A DNA stretch of 64,000 nt from Pararhodonellum marinum (GTDB lineage Bacteria > Bacteroidota > Bacteroidia > Cytophagales > Cyclobacteriaceae): positions 1-64,000 of the forward strand of contig NZ_JACEFJ010000004.1 of assembly GCF_015354735.1 (NCBI RefSeq), given 5' to 3'. This document shows, in pieces, positions 18,584 to 28,168 of the stretch. The position numbers and the translations under genes are program-made. Within the stretch, counting starts at the first letter, position 1, and each line of letters opens with the position of its first letter. The notes under the pieces are model-generated. The model was not told where the DNA came from, made no database searches, and saw only the letters and a list, made by a program, of their open reading frames with translations.

Positions 18584-18814
18584 ATGACAAAATTGATCCC
18601 CATATTGATCGAAGGCAAACCGGTGGTGCAGTTGGCGCAACTCACCATTGATCAGGCCAATGACTTAAGGAGTTGGTTGCCAATAAGCAGCATCAGGAAC
18701 ATGAAGCATCAGGGAATGGAATTAAAGGATTGTATTTCGTTTGAGACTTATGAATATTGGTTCAGAAGCAACCACATCCAAAGTTTCAATTACGAGACCA
18801 TTTTGGACTTTTAA
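18584..18814 (+). CDS. Small hypothetical protein
   Basis: A 76-residue protein with no signal peptide. The sequence reads as an alternating strand/helix protein (MTKLIPILIEGKPVVQLAQL, then helix DQANDLRSWL), with an aromatic-rich end (FETYEYWF). No family was recognised. It has its own ATG after a long AT-rich leader (18480-18583). Its last four bases overlap the stop of the convergent gene at 18811. It could be a DNA-binding or partner protein, but nothing in the sequence shows this. Confidence 0.5.
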   Translation: MTKLIPILIEGKPVVQLAQLTIDQANDLRSWLPISSIRNMKHQGMELKDCISFETYEYWFRSNHIQSFNYETILDF

Positions 18815-19185
18815 ATTAAGCCAAAACCCTTTCTTTTTTCCTCGAAGTACTGCTTTAATTCCGGATAAATTAGGCTTTCTGCCTCCGGTATCCCGTACAA
18901 TGTCCCCTGCATGTTACCATGGGATCCTGTCCGATCCACCTCCAAACATTCGATCAATAAAATCACCTCCTCTAAGGTTAAAGGAGTTTTCACTTTTTCT
19001 GGATTGATAATATACTCATTCCCGTAAAAGTCCACCACTTCAAAATGAATCCATCCGTCCAAGGCATTTGCATAAAGGCTAAGTTCCTCTCCCCATTGGC
19101 TTTCAGGATATTTTAATTTCACCAAAAGGGCAGTTGGATCATTTGGACCAAAATAGCTAGAGGGACGGAAATGGAAATTAACCAT
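18811..19185 (-). CDS. Hypothetical protein, 124 residues
   Basis: A soluble, acidic protein with alternating beta strands (SLYANALDGWIHFEVVDFYG, about 36-55). A helical C-terminus (EVILLIECLEV, then PELKQYFEEKRKGFGLI) follows. No signal peptide and no recognised family. It is convergent with the 76-residue gene, with the stop codons overlapping by four bases. The region upstream on the minus strand (19186-19328) is very AT-rich and could hold divergent promoters for this gene and the His-rich gene at 19329. Confidence 0.5.
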   Translation of the reverse strand: MVNFHFRPSSYFGPNDPTALLVKLKYPESQWGEELSLYANALDGWIHFEVVDFYGNEYIINPEKVKTPLTLEEVILLIECLEVDRTGSHGNMQGTLYGIPEAESLIYPELKQYFEEKRKGFGLI

Positions 19186-19328
19186 GCAGTAAATATAAAG
19201 GCTAAAATCTGAAATTTAAATTTAGACATATCTAAATAAATGTTTCGATTTAAAATAAAAAATAAAAAGGTATGTCAAAATTAAATTTTTTATTACTTTT
19301 ACAATTCAAAGATTTGAACTAATCTGCC

Positions 19329-19694
19329 TTGGGAAAAATCCGTGCCATATTGCCCACTTTCAGCCACCTTTGCTTATTTCTGCTGTTAAGTGTGTTAGCA
19401 AATGGTACCATGTTTTCCCATTCGCATGAACTGGAGAATGGTCAAATCATCACACACGCCCACCCCATTCTTACAGACAATCACAAAGAATTGCCCGATC
19501 ACGGTCATTCTGAATCAGAATTGATTTTGCTCCAATTGATTTCCCATGCCCAATTCTTGTATAAAGACAGCCTATTGTCTATTCCCTCATTGATTGGAGT
19601 GACGGATATTACATTTACTTCTGAAGTATCAGATGCAATTTTTCAAGAAATTCTATTTGGATTCGAACATCGTGGGCCCCCGGTGAGCGGTTGA
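19329..19694 (+). CDS. Small secreted His-rich protein upstream of a ZnuD-like receptor
   Basis: A 121-residue protein with a TTG start (the first start after an in-frame stop at 19320). Residues 1-30 look like a signal peptide (LCLFLLLSVLANGTMFS). A His/acid cluster follows: HSHELENGQIITHAHP (about 31-46) and LPDHGHSESE (about 55-64), spaced like metal-binding segments. The rest is a short amphipathic region. Placed 67 nt before the receptor gene on the same strand, it may be a periplasmic or extracellular metal-binding partner. This is inference; no family was recognised. Confidence 0.55.
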   Translation: MGKIRAILPTFSHLCLFLLLSVLANGTMFSHSHELENGQIITHAHPILTDNHKELPDHGHSESELILLQLISHAQFLYKDSLLSIPSLIGVTDITFTSEVSDAIFQEILFGFEHRGPPVSG

Positions 19695-19761
19695 TTTCAT
19701 CCATATATATCGGCTTTACAGTCGTTGTTTTTATTCTACATCAGCATCGTTTACAATAGTT

Positions 19762-22029
19762 ATGAAATTTTATTTGGTAATATTTATTGCCCTGATTTCC
19801 AATGGCACTTGGGCCGATCAAAGTGGACTTTTGTCTGGAAAAGTTTTAGATAGACAAACCGATGAGCCTTTGATTGGGGTTACGGTTTTTGTTCCTGCAT
19901 TAAACAGAGGTGTGGTAACTGGGATGGATGGTAGTTTTACAATCACGGATTTACCTCAACGACAGATAACAGTTCAGTTTTCATATGCTGGTTATGCCAC
20001 CCAGATCATGGACATCAATGTTACTGCATCGGGCAATGTCATCACGGTGATTTTGGAAGAATCCACCACGACCATAGACGAAGTAGTTGTTTCTGGAGCT
20101 CATATCATGAGCAAGGAAAGTTCACCCATCTCCATAGAAAAAATCGCAAGGGATGATTTATTGAAAATGCCTTCCCCCAGCCTGATGAGCGCATTGACCA
20201 GAACGCCCGGCGTCAACGAAATTTCTCTTGGCCCAGGAATCAGCAAACCGGTCATCAGAGGACTTTCATTCAGTAGGGTACTTTCAGTGTACCAGGGAGG
20301 CAGGTTTGAAAACCAGCAATGGGGGGCCGACCATGGATTGGGATTGACTGAGACAGGCATAAGCACCATTGAATTGATAAAAGGCCCAGCTTCCATTATT
20401 TATGGATCTGGAGCTATGGCTGGAGCCATTCATCTGATCGAAGAAAGGGATGCGGCTAAAGGAGAAATTGAGGGAGAGTTAAACCTGAGGGGATACTCGA
20501 ATTCTTTGGGTGGTCGTTCAGAAGCAGGTATCAAAGGCCATAGCGAAGACGGACTGATTTGGTCTGTCAGAGGGGCATTGGAATCTCATGCCGATTATTT
20601 GGATGGGGATGGCAATACGGTAGGCAATACACGGTTCAACACCCAAAATCTTAAAGCCGGTGTTGGACTTCAAAAAAAGTGGGGGGATACCCGTCTGCGT
20701 TATACTTATTTGCAGCAAAGACTGGGAATTTTGGAAGAGGATGAACTTGATGAATTGGTAACTTCCAGAAATGACCGTAACATGCAACTTCCATTTCAGG
20801 ATGTAACCGATCATTTTATCAATTCCGAAACCAACGTTTTTATAGGGGAAGACCGACTGAAAGCGACCTTTGGGTATCATCTAAATTTCCGGGAAGAGAT
20901 TGAAGGTGATTTTGATAAGGTTGATTTGGGATTGCAGCAAAGTAATTTTATATACGACTTAAAATATTTTAAGAATTTCAGCCCGGAACTGGAAGTTATT
21001 TTTGGACTGCAAGGATTTTACCTGCAAAACACCAATTATGAAAATGCAGAAGAAATACTTATTCCTGACGGAACAAAAGATGATCGGTCTTTTTATGCCC
21101 TTGTCAATTACAATAATGACAGATGGGTTTTTCAGGGAGGCTTAAGGTACGATTACAGAAATGTTGTGGCAGATGCAAGTGCACCCCATCTTATTGATTA
21201 TGGTTTTATTTTACCGGGAGAACCATCTGACAGGCAATTGACAAGAAGCTTTGATGGCGTAACTACGAGTGGGGGAGTGACTTTTAGGCCCTCATCAGCA
21301 TGGAGGTTTAGATTTAACGTCGCCCAGGGATTCCGGGCTCCGGACTTGGCGGAGCTTTTTTCCAATGGACCGCACCCTGGCACGAGTCGTTTTGAAAGAG
21401 GTGATGTGGGTTTTGTAAGAGAACAAAATGTTCAGACCGATTTTGGGATAAGGTTCCGACAAAAGGATTTTTCCCTATCGGGAGAAGTTTTTTACAACCA
21501 TATCAACAATTATATTTTCTTCTCTCCCACAGAAGAAATGATGGATGATTTGAACGTTTGGGTTTTTGAGCAGGACAATGCCAGGTTGTATGGCGGTGAA
21601 ATCGAGTTGGACTTTCACCCTGCTGCTACCAAATGGGTAACTGCCAACACTTCTTACAGCATGGTCATAGGGCAGCGAAGGTCTGATAATACTTTTTTAC
21701 CCTATATCCCCGCTTTCCGCTGGAACCAAAGTGTTGACTTTAGGCTGAAGGGATCGGAGGGATTTCGCCAGCCTTACATCAGCCTGATAGGATCCCTCAT
21801 CTTTGATCAAAATAGAGAAGCACCTTTGGAGGAACCTACTCCTGGGTATTATCTTTTGGGACTCAATGTGGGGGGAAGTTTGAAACTTGGGGCAAATTTT
21901 GTGGACGTGTATGTCAGTGGGTCCAACCTCTTGAATCAAACTTATCTAGACCACCTTTCGCTGTTCAGACCATTTGGAATTCACCAGATGGGAAGAAATA
22001 TAGCCTTGAATGTGCGTATTCCTTTTTAA
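19762..22029 (+). CDS. TonB-dependent receptor, ZnuD-like
   Basis: A 755-residue outer-membrane receptor. The signal peptide is about 1-18, followed by a CarboxypepD_reg-like domain (about 23-105) and a plug (about 110-220, with KPVIRGLSFSRVLSVYQGG and IELIKGPASIIYGSGAMAG). The barrel runs to the C-terminal Phe. The loop motif LFSNGPHPGTSRFERGD (about 533-549) and the end segment HLSLFRPFGIHQMGRN resemble ZnuD-type zinc receptors. The His-rich protein next to it supports a metal substrate. Zinc is an inference; siderophore uptake is the main alternative. No Zur box was recognised by eye. Confidence 0.8.
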   Translation: MKFYLVIFIALISNGTWADQSGLLSGKVLDRQTDEPLIGVTVFVPALNRGVVTGMDGSFTITDLPQRQITVQFSYAGYATQIMDINVTASGNVITVILEESTTTIDEVVVSGAHIMSKESSPISIEKIARDDLLKMPSPSLMSALTRTPGVNEISLGPGISKPVIRGLSFSRVLSVYQGGRFENQQWGADHGLGLTETGISTIELIKGPASIIYGSGAMAGAIHLIEERDAAKGEIEGELNLRGYSNSLGGRSEAGIKGHSEDGLIWSVRGALESHADYLDGDGNTVGNTRFNTQNLKAGVGLQKKWGDTRLRYTYLQQRLGILEEDELDELVTSRNDRNMQLPFQDVTDHFINSETNVFIGEDRLKATFGYHLNFREEIEGDFDKVDLGLQQSNFIYDLKYFKNFSPELEVIFGLQGFYLQNTNYENAEEILIPDGTKDDRSFYALVNYNNDRWVFQGGLRYDYRNVVADASAPHLIDYGFILPGEPSDRQLTRSFDGVTTSGGVTFRPSSAWRFRFNVAQGFRAPDLAELFSNGPHPGTSRFERGDVGFVREQNVQTDFGIRFRQKDFSLSGEVFYNHINNYIFFSPTEEMMDDLNVWVFEQDNARLYGGEIELDFHPAATKWVTANTSYSMVIGQRRSDNTFLPYIPAFRWNQSVDFRLKGSEGFRQPYISLIGSLIFDQNREAPLEEPTPGYYLLGLNVGGSLKLGANFVDVYVSGSNLLNQTYLDHLSLFRPFGIHQMGRNIALNVRIPF

Positions 22030-22133
22030 GAATACTTAAATCTCTCTTTGAATGGTAAAAAAGCATTGTAATTTCATGTTTAGGGTGCAGCTCATCATAA
22101 TGAAGGAATAAGCTGAATATCATTTTACTTCAA

Positions 22134-22164
22134 TTGGATAATAAGTTGTTTAGAACTAATTTTG
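22134..22164 (+). promoter_or_regulatory. glyA promoter
   Basis: TTG at 22134-22136 is followed by a 20-nt spacer and TAATTTTG at 22157-22164. This matches the Bacteroidota -33/-7 arrangement. Transcription would begin near 22171, giving a leader of about 16 nt to the ATG at 22187. Confidence 0.6.
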
Positions 22165-22186
22165 AGCAACCTAATTGAAACACCCC

Positions 22187-23455
22187 ATGAAAAGAGATCA
22201 GGTAATATTTGACCTAATAGATCAGGAAGAAAACAGACAAAAAACCGGAATAGAATTAATCGCCTCGGAAAACTTTACCAGCAAACAGGTAATGGAAGCA
22301 GCGGGAAGTGTGCTGACCAATAAATATGCTGAAGGTCTTCCCAACAAGCGATATTATGGGGGTTGTGAAGTAGTGGATAAAATTGAGCAATTGGCTATAG
22401 ACAGGGCAAAAACCCTTTTTGGAGCTACTTGGGCGAATGTACAGCCCCATTCAGGAGCTCAAGCCAATGCGGCTGTTTTCCTGGCCTGTCTCAACGCAGG
22501 AGATGCTATATTGGGCTTCGATCTTGCCCATGGGGGCCACCTGACCCACGGTTCACCCGTCAATTTTTCAGGTAAGTTGTATTCCCCGCATTTTTACGGT
22601 GTAGAAGAAGAAACCGGATTGATTGATTACGATAAAGTAGAAGCCAAAGCACTGGAAGTAAATCCCAAACTGTTGATTTGTGGAGCGTCTGCCTATAGCA
22701 GGGACTGGGATTACGAAAGGCTCAGGAACATAGCCGATCAGGTGGGAGCGATACTATTGGCGGATATTTCTCACCCATCTGGACTGATAGCAAGAGGTTT
22801 GCTAAATGACCCCCTTGAATTCTGTCATGTAGTTACCACCACTACCCACAAGACTTTGAGAGGACCCAGAGGTGGACTGATTTTGATGAGAGAGGACTTT
22901 GACAATCCATTCGGAATCAAAACACCTAAAGGAGAGCTCAGAAAGATGTCTTCCTTGATGGACTCCGGGGTTTTCCCCGGTACACAAGGTGGTCCTTTGG
23001 AACACATCATCGCCGCCAAAGCCATTGCCTTTCAGGAAGCTTTGTCTGATCAATATATGGCCTACATCCTTCAGGTTAAGCAAAATGCCAGCGTAATGGC
23101 TGATGAATTTGTACAAAGAGGATATAAACTCATTTCTGGAGGCACAGACAATCACTTGATGCTGATTGACCTGCGGAACAAAGATCTGACCGGAAAAATT
23201 GCCGAGGAAACGTTGGGAAAAGTGGATATCACCATCAATAAAAATATGGTTCCATTCGATACGCGCTCCCCTTTTGTCACTTCAGGCATGCGTGTGGGTA
23301 CAGCAGCTGTGACTACCAGGGGATTGAAAGAAGCGGATATGCGCAAAATTGTGGATTTGATAGATCAAGCTTTGGTCAACCATGATAGCGAGGATAAATT
23401 GGCCCAAATCAAAAATGAAGTTAATAGCTGGATGGTTAAATTCCCGCTTTATTAA
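22187..23455 (+). CDS. glyA: Serine hydroxymethyltransferase
   Basis: A 422-residue PLP enzyme that moves the serine hydroxymethyl group to tetrahydrofolate, giving glycine and the main one-carbon pool. Signatures are [11 protein letters not shown] (substrate site, about 21-31), [12 protein letters not shown] (about 86-97) and the PLP-lysine motif [14 protein letters not shown] (about 219-232). The ATG at 22187 is preferred over the in-frame TTG at 22175 because the mapped promoter start would fall almost on that TTG and the ATG product starts normally ([11 protein letters not shown]). tatC begins 14 nt later. Confidence 0.95.
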   Translation: MKRDQVIFDLIDQEENRQKTGIELIASENFTSKQVMEAAGSVLTNKYAEGLPNKRYYGGCEVVDKIEQLAIDRAKTLFGATWANVQPHSGAQANAAVFLACLNAGDAILGFDLAHGGHLTHGSPVNFSGKLYSPHFYGVEEETGLIDYDKVEAKALEVNPKLLICGASAYSRDWDYERLRNIADQVGAILLADISHPSGLIARGLLNDPLEFCHVVTTTTHKTLRGPRGGLILMREDFDNPFGIKTPKGELRKMSSLMDSGVFPGTQGGPLEHIIAAKAIAFQEALSDQYMAYILQVKQNASVMADEFVQRGYKLISGGTDNHLMLIDLRNKDLTGKIAEETLGKVDITINKNMVPFDTRSPFVTSGMRVGTAAVTTRGLKEADMRKIVDLIDQALVNHDSEDKLAQIKNEVNSWMVKFPLY

Positions 23456-23469
23456 ACCAAAGACAATAC

Positions 23470-24306
23470 GTGGCACTGGATCAATATAACGAGGAGGAAG
23501 AGGAAGAAGGCATGTCATTTTTGGACCATTTGGAGCAATTGCGCTGGCATTTGCTTAGGTCTATTGCGGCTGTTTTTGTCTTTTCTCTCATGGCCTTCCT
23601 CTCTAAAAGTTTTGTTTTTGGACAGGTTATTTTAGGCCCATCCAAGGTAGAGTTCGTAACCTATAGAACTTTATGTAAGCTCTCTGATTGGCTTTCTATC
23701 GAGGCCCTATGTATTGATCAGTTGCCCTTTATTATCCAAAGCCGGCAGATGACAGGCCAGTTTTCCATGCACCTTTCCTCAAGTTTGGTCATCGGTCTGA
23801 TAGCCGCTTTTCCTTATTTGTTCTGGGAAATCTGGAGGTTCATTAGTCCCGGTCTGTACGACCAGGAAAGAAATGCTGCCAGAGGAGCAGTATTTTTCGT
23901 CAGTTTACTGTTCTTTTTGGGAGCGGCCTTTGGCTATTTTATCCTGGCACCTTTGTCTATCAATTTTTTATCCAATTATCAATTGGATCCTAGTATACTC
24001 AATGAATTTGATATTATATCGTATGTGTCTACCTTGACAATGCTGGTACTGGCCTCGGCCATTATGTTTCAGCTTCCGGTGGTGATCTATTTTCTTTCTA
24101 TGTCAGGTTTGGTTACGGCCGCCATGTTGCGTTCTTACCGTAGACATGCCATTGTTTTCATTTTGATCATTGCTGCTGTCATCACTCCACCGGATGTGAT
24201 CAGTCAGGTATTGATTGCCATGCCCATTTTAGTCCTATATGAAGCAGGGATCATGATAGCGAAGCGTTTAGAAAAAAGGAAGAAAAAAGAAGAATTGGAA
24301 TATTAA
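23470..24306 (+). CDS. tatC: Twin-arginine translocase subunit TatC
   Basis: A 278-residue inner-membrane protein with six spans that binds twin-arginine signal peptides. GMSFLDHLEQLRWHLLRS (about 14-31) is the conserved N-terminal loop, and the periplasmic and cytoplasmic loops (FRFISPGLYDQER-like, near 120) match TatC. A GTG start at 23470 adds an acidic lead (EEEEEEG); an ATG at 23512 is an alternative. No tatA gene is beside it. It sits between glyA and rpiB in a close plus-strand run. Confidence 0.93.
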   Translation: MALDQYNEEEEEEGMSFLDHLEQLRWHLLRSIAAVFVFSLMAFLSKSFVFGQVILGPSKVEFVTYRTLCKLSDWLSIEALCIDQLPFIIQSRQMTGQFSMHLSSSLVIGLIAAFPYLFWEIWRFISPGLYDQERNAARGAVFFVSLLFFLGAAFGYFILAPLSINFLSNYQLDPSILNEFDIISYVSTLTMLVLASAIMFQLPVVIYFLSMSGLVTAAMLRSYRRHAIVFILIIAAVITPPDVISQVLIAMPILVLYEAGIMIAKRLEKRKKKEELEY

Positions 24307-24319
24307 ATTATCTAAGGAA

Positions 24320-24757
24320 ATGGCGAGATTAATTGCGATAGGAGGTGATCATGCAGGGTTTGCCTACAAAGAAAAAGTAAAGGTATTTTTGGAAAACAAT
24401 GGGTTTGAAGTTAAGGACTTCGGGCCAGGTTCTGATGCCTCGGTAGATTATCCAGACTATGTACACCCTTTGTGCGAGGCCATAGAAAAGGGAGAAATGG
24501 CCACAGGAATTGTGATCTGCGGCAGTGGAAATGGAGTGGCCATCACCGCCAATAAACACCAAGGCATCAGAGCTGCCATTTGCTGGAATGAGGATTTGGC
24601 GGCACTTTCCAGACAGCACAATGATGCCAATGTGCTCGCTTTACCAGCAAGGTTCATCTCCTATGACCTTGCAGAGAAAATTGCCTCCATATTTCTGGAA
24701 ACTGAATTTGAAGGTGGTCGCCACGCCACTAGGGTATCAAAAATTTCCTGCAAATAG
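24320..24757 (+). CDS. rpiB: Ribose 5-phosphate isomerase B
   Basis: A 145-residue LacAB/RpiB-fold enzyme interconverting ribose 5-phosphate and ribulose 5-phosphate. IAIGGDHAGFAYK (about 5-17), GSDASVDYPDY (about 37-47) and the catalytic loop GIVICGSGNGVAITANK (about 62-78), with its Cys, are clear. It starts 13 nt after tatC and is likely co-transcribed. Cytoplasmic. Confidence 0.94.
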   Translation: MARLIAIGGDHAGFAYKEKVKVFLENNGFEVKDFGPGSDASVDYPDYVHPLCEAIEKGEMATGIVICGSGNGVAITANKHQGIRAAICWNEDLAALSRQHNDANVLALPARFISYDLAEKIASIFLETEFEGGRHATRVSKISCK

Positions 24758-24790
24758 TTCTTCTGGCATTAAATTGCAATTTCCGGTGGA

Positions 24791-26191
24791 TTAGGGAATT
24801 ATTTCATAAATCCCAGGTGATTTCTTTTGATACAAGTCCTGTAAAGGCTGGATCCTTTCCATCATCCTTTCAAAAGTCCCCTCTTCGTCAATGATAAATC
24901 TTGGTTTCTCCAGCATCATGTACCGGTAGATGACAGACATGTCCTGGAGACTTTCAAAATCCAACAAAACTCTTTTCGAAAGGTTGTAATTTAAGAAAGG
25001 CCCACCCAGTTTTGCCTTTCTATAATAAGCTAGATCATTTCCCAGAACCAAAACCCGCTCTCCGGCAGTAAAGTCATATTGTGATCCTGATTTCACCACA
25101 TAGGGGTGTTCGGGGTTTAGTTTGATGTTTTGATAGGCCCAAATGTATCCCACCATTGGCGTTCCTAAAAAGAAAAACCAGAAAAGAATCTGCTGAAGTT
25201 TCTGCTTTTGGAGAAATAGGAAAACCTGCGAAATGAAATAGGTGAGTCCCGGCAACAATACCATCCATTGGTAAGGAGTCCTTCGGTTTGAAAGAAAAAC
25301 CGAAAATAAGGCAAAAATCAAAAAGATTAATATCAATTGTTTTTGTTTCTGTTGGTTGACTGTTATTGATTTCAACACTGTCCCCAAAAAGAATCCTATC
25401 ACCACAAAGATTCCCGGTATGGCAAAAAGAAGCACAATATCCAGAAAAGTCACAAATTTGTAAGCTTCCAACACCCTGGTGGCAAAAACGAATTCGTAAA
25501 GAAAATTATCCAAACCATCTTTCCAATAATAGTATATTCCGCAGATCAAAAAAGGCTGGACATAGCCCACCAAGGAAAGAATCAATTGATTGAAACTGAA
25601 ACCGCTCACTGCAATCCCAGCAAAAACCAAAAAAGGGAGAAAGACAATGAGTGGGAAATGGAAGCAGGCAGCTGCCCCTCCAAAAAGGCCAGCCAACAAG
25701 ACCGAATCAGTACCTTGCTGTTGAAGGACCGTCTGAGAAAAAAGCTGTCCCAACGCCAAGACAATAAAGGTGGTGCCCATCAGGGCTGGGGAAAGGGTAA
25801 AAAAATCGAAAGACAAATGGAAGAGCACGATCATCACAAGTGCAGGAATATACGTATTCAGCTCAAATGACTTGTATCGGATGAATAGTTGGTTGACGTA
25901 AAAAGTTTGAAATAAGATCAGAAGAAAAGCCAGCAATTTATAGATAAAATACGATCGTCCAAAAAGCTCATGAAGCAACCAATATACCGTCACAGAAAAA
26001 GGTCCGTTGTCATCAATGACATCGGTGTACATGGTGTAACCTTCGGCTAAACGTTCCCCAGTCAACATCCACACCAATTCCGGGTTAAGCAGTGGAAAAT
26101 TCATGAAAAGATAAGGAAGGCTTAGCAAGCCTAAAATTAGGACGATACCAAACAATCTAAAGGGATCATTTATTCTGAAAAAACTCAGCAA
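24791..26191 (-). CDS. Multi-span membrane protein, GT-C-like
   Basis: A 466-residue protein with about eleven or twelve membrane spans (first at about 14-32). An acidic pair after the first span (MYTDVIDDNGPFSV, about 54-67) resembles the catalytic aspartate loop of GT-C glycosyltransferases that use polyprenyl-linked sugars. A soluble C-terminal domain covers about 370-466. Function is unknown; envelope glycan transfer is an inference. It lies on the opposite strand between rpiB and rbfA and has no partner gene, so its job cannot be read from context. Confidence 0.6.
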   Translation of the reverse strand: MLSFFRINDPFRLFGIVLILGLLSLPYLFMNFPLLNPELVWMLTGERLAEGYTMYTDVIDDNGPFSVTVYWLLHELFGRSYFIYKLLAFLLILFQTFYVNQLFIRYKSFELNTYIPALVMIVLFHLSFDFFTLSPALMGTTFIVLALGQLFSQTVLQQQGTDSVLLAGLFGGAAACFHFPLIVFLPFLVFAGIAVSGFSFNQLILSLVGYVQPFLICGIYYYWKDGLDNFLYEFVFATRVLEAYKFVTFLDIVLLFAIPGIFVVIGFFLGTVLKSITVNQQKQKQLILIFLIFALFSVFLSNRRTPYQWMVLLPGLTYFISQVFLFLQKQKLQQILFWFFFLGTPMVGYIWAYQNIKLNPEHPYVVKSGSQYDFTAGERVLVLGNDLAYYRKAKLGGPFLNYNLSKRVLLDFESLQDMSVIYRYMMLEKPRFIIDEEGTFERMMERIQPLQDLYQKKSPGIYEIIP

Positions 26192-26258
26192 CGGGCGGTA
26201 AATTAAGTGGGTTATTCAATCAAGATGTACGAAATTAACCGTTACTCATTTAAATCAC

Positions 26259-26266
26259 TAAATTTG
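26259..26266 (+). promoter_or_regulatory. -7 box (TAAATTTG) before rbfA
   Basis: TAAATTTG is an exact TAnnTTTG match placed 18 nt before the rbfA ATG. It also sits in the divergent spacer with the membrane-protein gene. No -33 element was seen at normal spacing. Confidence 0.4.
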
Positions 26267-26284
26267 TGACAATATTTATTTATC

Positions 26285-26665
26285 ATGGAAAGCAAAAGAC
26301 AATTAAAATATTCAAAGCTCATTCAGAAAGAATTGGGGGAAATTTTTCAGAGGGAAGCCAAACCCCTTGTGGGCAATGCCATGGTCACAGTGATTCGGGT
26401 TGAAATGAGTCCCGATCTTTCTGTAGCCAAAGCAAACCTGAGCTTTTTGTTGGCAAATAACGAAGAGTTGTTTGAAAGAATCAACAACAGCAAAAAAGAA
26501 GTCAGGAAGTTTCTAGGGAGAAGGATAGGGAAAAACGTTAGGATCATTCCTGAATTGGTGTTTTTGATGGATGATTCGGCTGCCTATGCCCAACACATGA
26601 ATGAAGTAATCTCAAAGTTGGACATACCGGAATCGGAAGCTGATGATGAAGAAGATGATCAATAA
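26285..26665 (+). CDS. rbfA: Ribosome-binding factor A
   Basis: A 126-residue 30S maturation factor with a KH-like fold. The start SKRQLKYSKLIQKELGEIFQRE (about 3-24), the MVTVIRVEMSPDLSVAKANLSFL segment (about 33-55) and VRIIPELVFLMDDS (about 84-97) follow the family pattern. It ends in an acidic tail (ESEADDEEDDQ), as is common in Bacteroidota. It sits 12 nt before the LolC/E-type permease, which is a usual neighbour. Confidence 0.93.
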   Translation: MESKRQLKYSKLIQKELGEIFQREAKPLVGNAMVTVIRVEMSPDLSVAKANLSFLLANNEELFERINNSKKEVRKFLGRRIGKNVRIIPELVFLMDDSAAYAQHMNEVISKLDIPESEADDEEDDQ

Positions 26666-26677
26666 ACGGCTGTCCTT

Positions 26678-27901
26678 TTGAATTTATCATTTTTCATAGC
26701 GTCAAGGTATTTCCGAAGCAAAAAGAAACGGAATTTCATCACCATACTGTCCCGTATTTCGATGATAGGGGTAGCTGTTGGCACCATGGCTTTGGTTATT
26801 GTGCTCTCTGTTTTCAACGGTTTGGAAGACTTGATCCGAGGGCTATATGCTTCTTTCGATCCTGAACTGAAGATTGAAGCTACATTGGGTAAATCTTTTG
26901 TCTTAGAAGAGGGCCAATTTCAACAATTACAGCATACCGAAGGGGTTGCTGTTCTCACTGAAGTGATCGAAGACAATGCCCTGATTGGTTACAATGGGAA
27001 CCAACTTGTAGGAACGATAAAAGGAGTTTCGGAAAACTTCTTGGAACAGGGCAGATTTTCCAAAGGTTTTTTTTCGGGAAAAATGACTCTGGGTACAGAA
27101 AATCAACCGGCAGCCATTGTGGGTAGAGGTGTTGGCTATTTTCTATCGGTAGACCCAGAAAATGAATTTGAGTTCATGCAGCTATATTACCCCAAAGCAC
27201 CCCCATCAGGGACCATAGATCCTCGGCAGATGTATAACCGTGAAATCATCAAGCCAGTAGCCTTTTTCAGTATTGAGAAGCAATTCGATGATGAATATGT
27301 GATTGTACCCCTTGCTTTTGCTCAGAATTTATTGGATTATGGCGAAAAGAGGACCTCACTAGAGGTGAAGGTTGCAGATGGATACAGCATTCAGGCAGTC
27401 AAGAAAAAGTTGAGAGAAATTCTGGGAAATGAATTCACTGTCAAGGATACCGATGAGCAACATGCTGGGTTGTTGAGGGCAATTCAACTCGAAAAGTTGT
27501 TTGTCTTTGTGACCTTGACATTTATACTTGCTATTGCTTCTTTTAACATCTTTTTTTCATTGTCGATGTTGGCCATAGAAAAGAAAAAGGACATTGCTGT
27601 TTTGTATGCCATGGGTGCCAATAGTCGATTGATCAAATCCATTTTTTTAAAACAGGGCGCCATCATTGCTTTTTCTGGAGCAAGCATTGGATTGGTCCTT
27701 GGGTTTCTGATCGTTTGGCTTCAGGATACATTTGGGTTGGTATCCTTAGGGGTGATTTCCTCTGTAGTGGAAAGTTACCCGGTCAAAATGATCTGGACTG
27801 ACTTTTTCTTTACCAGCCTGAGTGTGATTGCCATTACTTTTTTGGCTGCCTATCGACCTGCTTTGATTGCTTCTAAAGTCAACACATTAGAACAATTGTA
27901 A
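26678..27901 (+). CDS. ABC transporter permease, LolC/LolE-type (FtsX superfamily)
   Basis: A 407-residue protein with a TTG start (no closer ATG after rbfA, and MNLSFFIASRYF is the usual family start). One span at about 30-50 (GVAVGTMALVIVLSVFNGLE) is followed by a MacB/PCD-like periplasmic domain. Three C-terminal spans (about 268-292, 320-343 and 370-395) match the FtsX domain. Homologues release lipoproteins from the inner membrane to LolA. The matching ATP-binding subunit is not in the window. Confidence 0.9.
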   Translation: MNLSFFIASRYFRSKKKRNFITILSRISMIGVAVGTMALVIVLSVFNGLEDLIRGLYASFDPELKIEATLGKSFVLEEGQFQQLQHTEGVAVLTEVIEDNALIGYNGNQLVGTIKGVSENFLEQGRFSKGFFSGKMTLGTENQPAAIVGRGVGYFLSVDPENEFEFMQLYYPKAPPSGTIDPRQMYNREIIKPVAFFSIEKQFDDEYVIVPLAFAQNLLDYGEKRTSLEVKVADGYSIQAVKKKLREILGNEFTVKDTDEQHAGLLRAIQLEKLFVFVTLTFILAIASFNIFFSLSMLAIEKKKDIAVLYAMGANSRLIKSIFLKQGAIIAFSGASIGLVLGFLIVWLQDTFGLVSLGVISSVVESYPVKMIWTDFFFTSLSVIAITFLAAYRPALIASKVNTLEQL

Positions 27902-28168
27902 GGCAAACGGCATAATTTGCATCGAAAGATTCTTGGGATGTTTTGGTTGACCATTCACTTTCAATCATAAATACAATACTAAATAGGAATATTATAAATT
28001 ACATAAAATCAATTCTTATCCTGTTATTTTAATTATGCAAATACTATAATCAGGTATTAAGTAAAAATAATTTTAAATAGTTAAGATTATTCATTATTTT
28101 GCAAGCTACATTCTCTCATAAAATTTGATATTTCCCGGCATTACCACTCTTTAAGCCAATAATCATAC

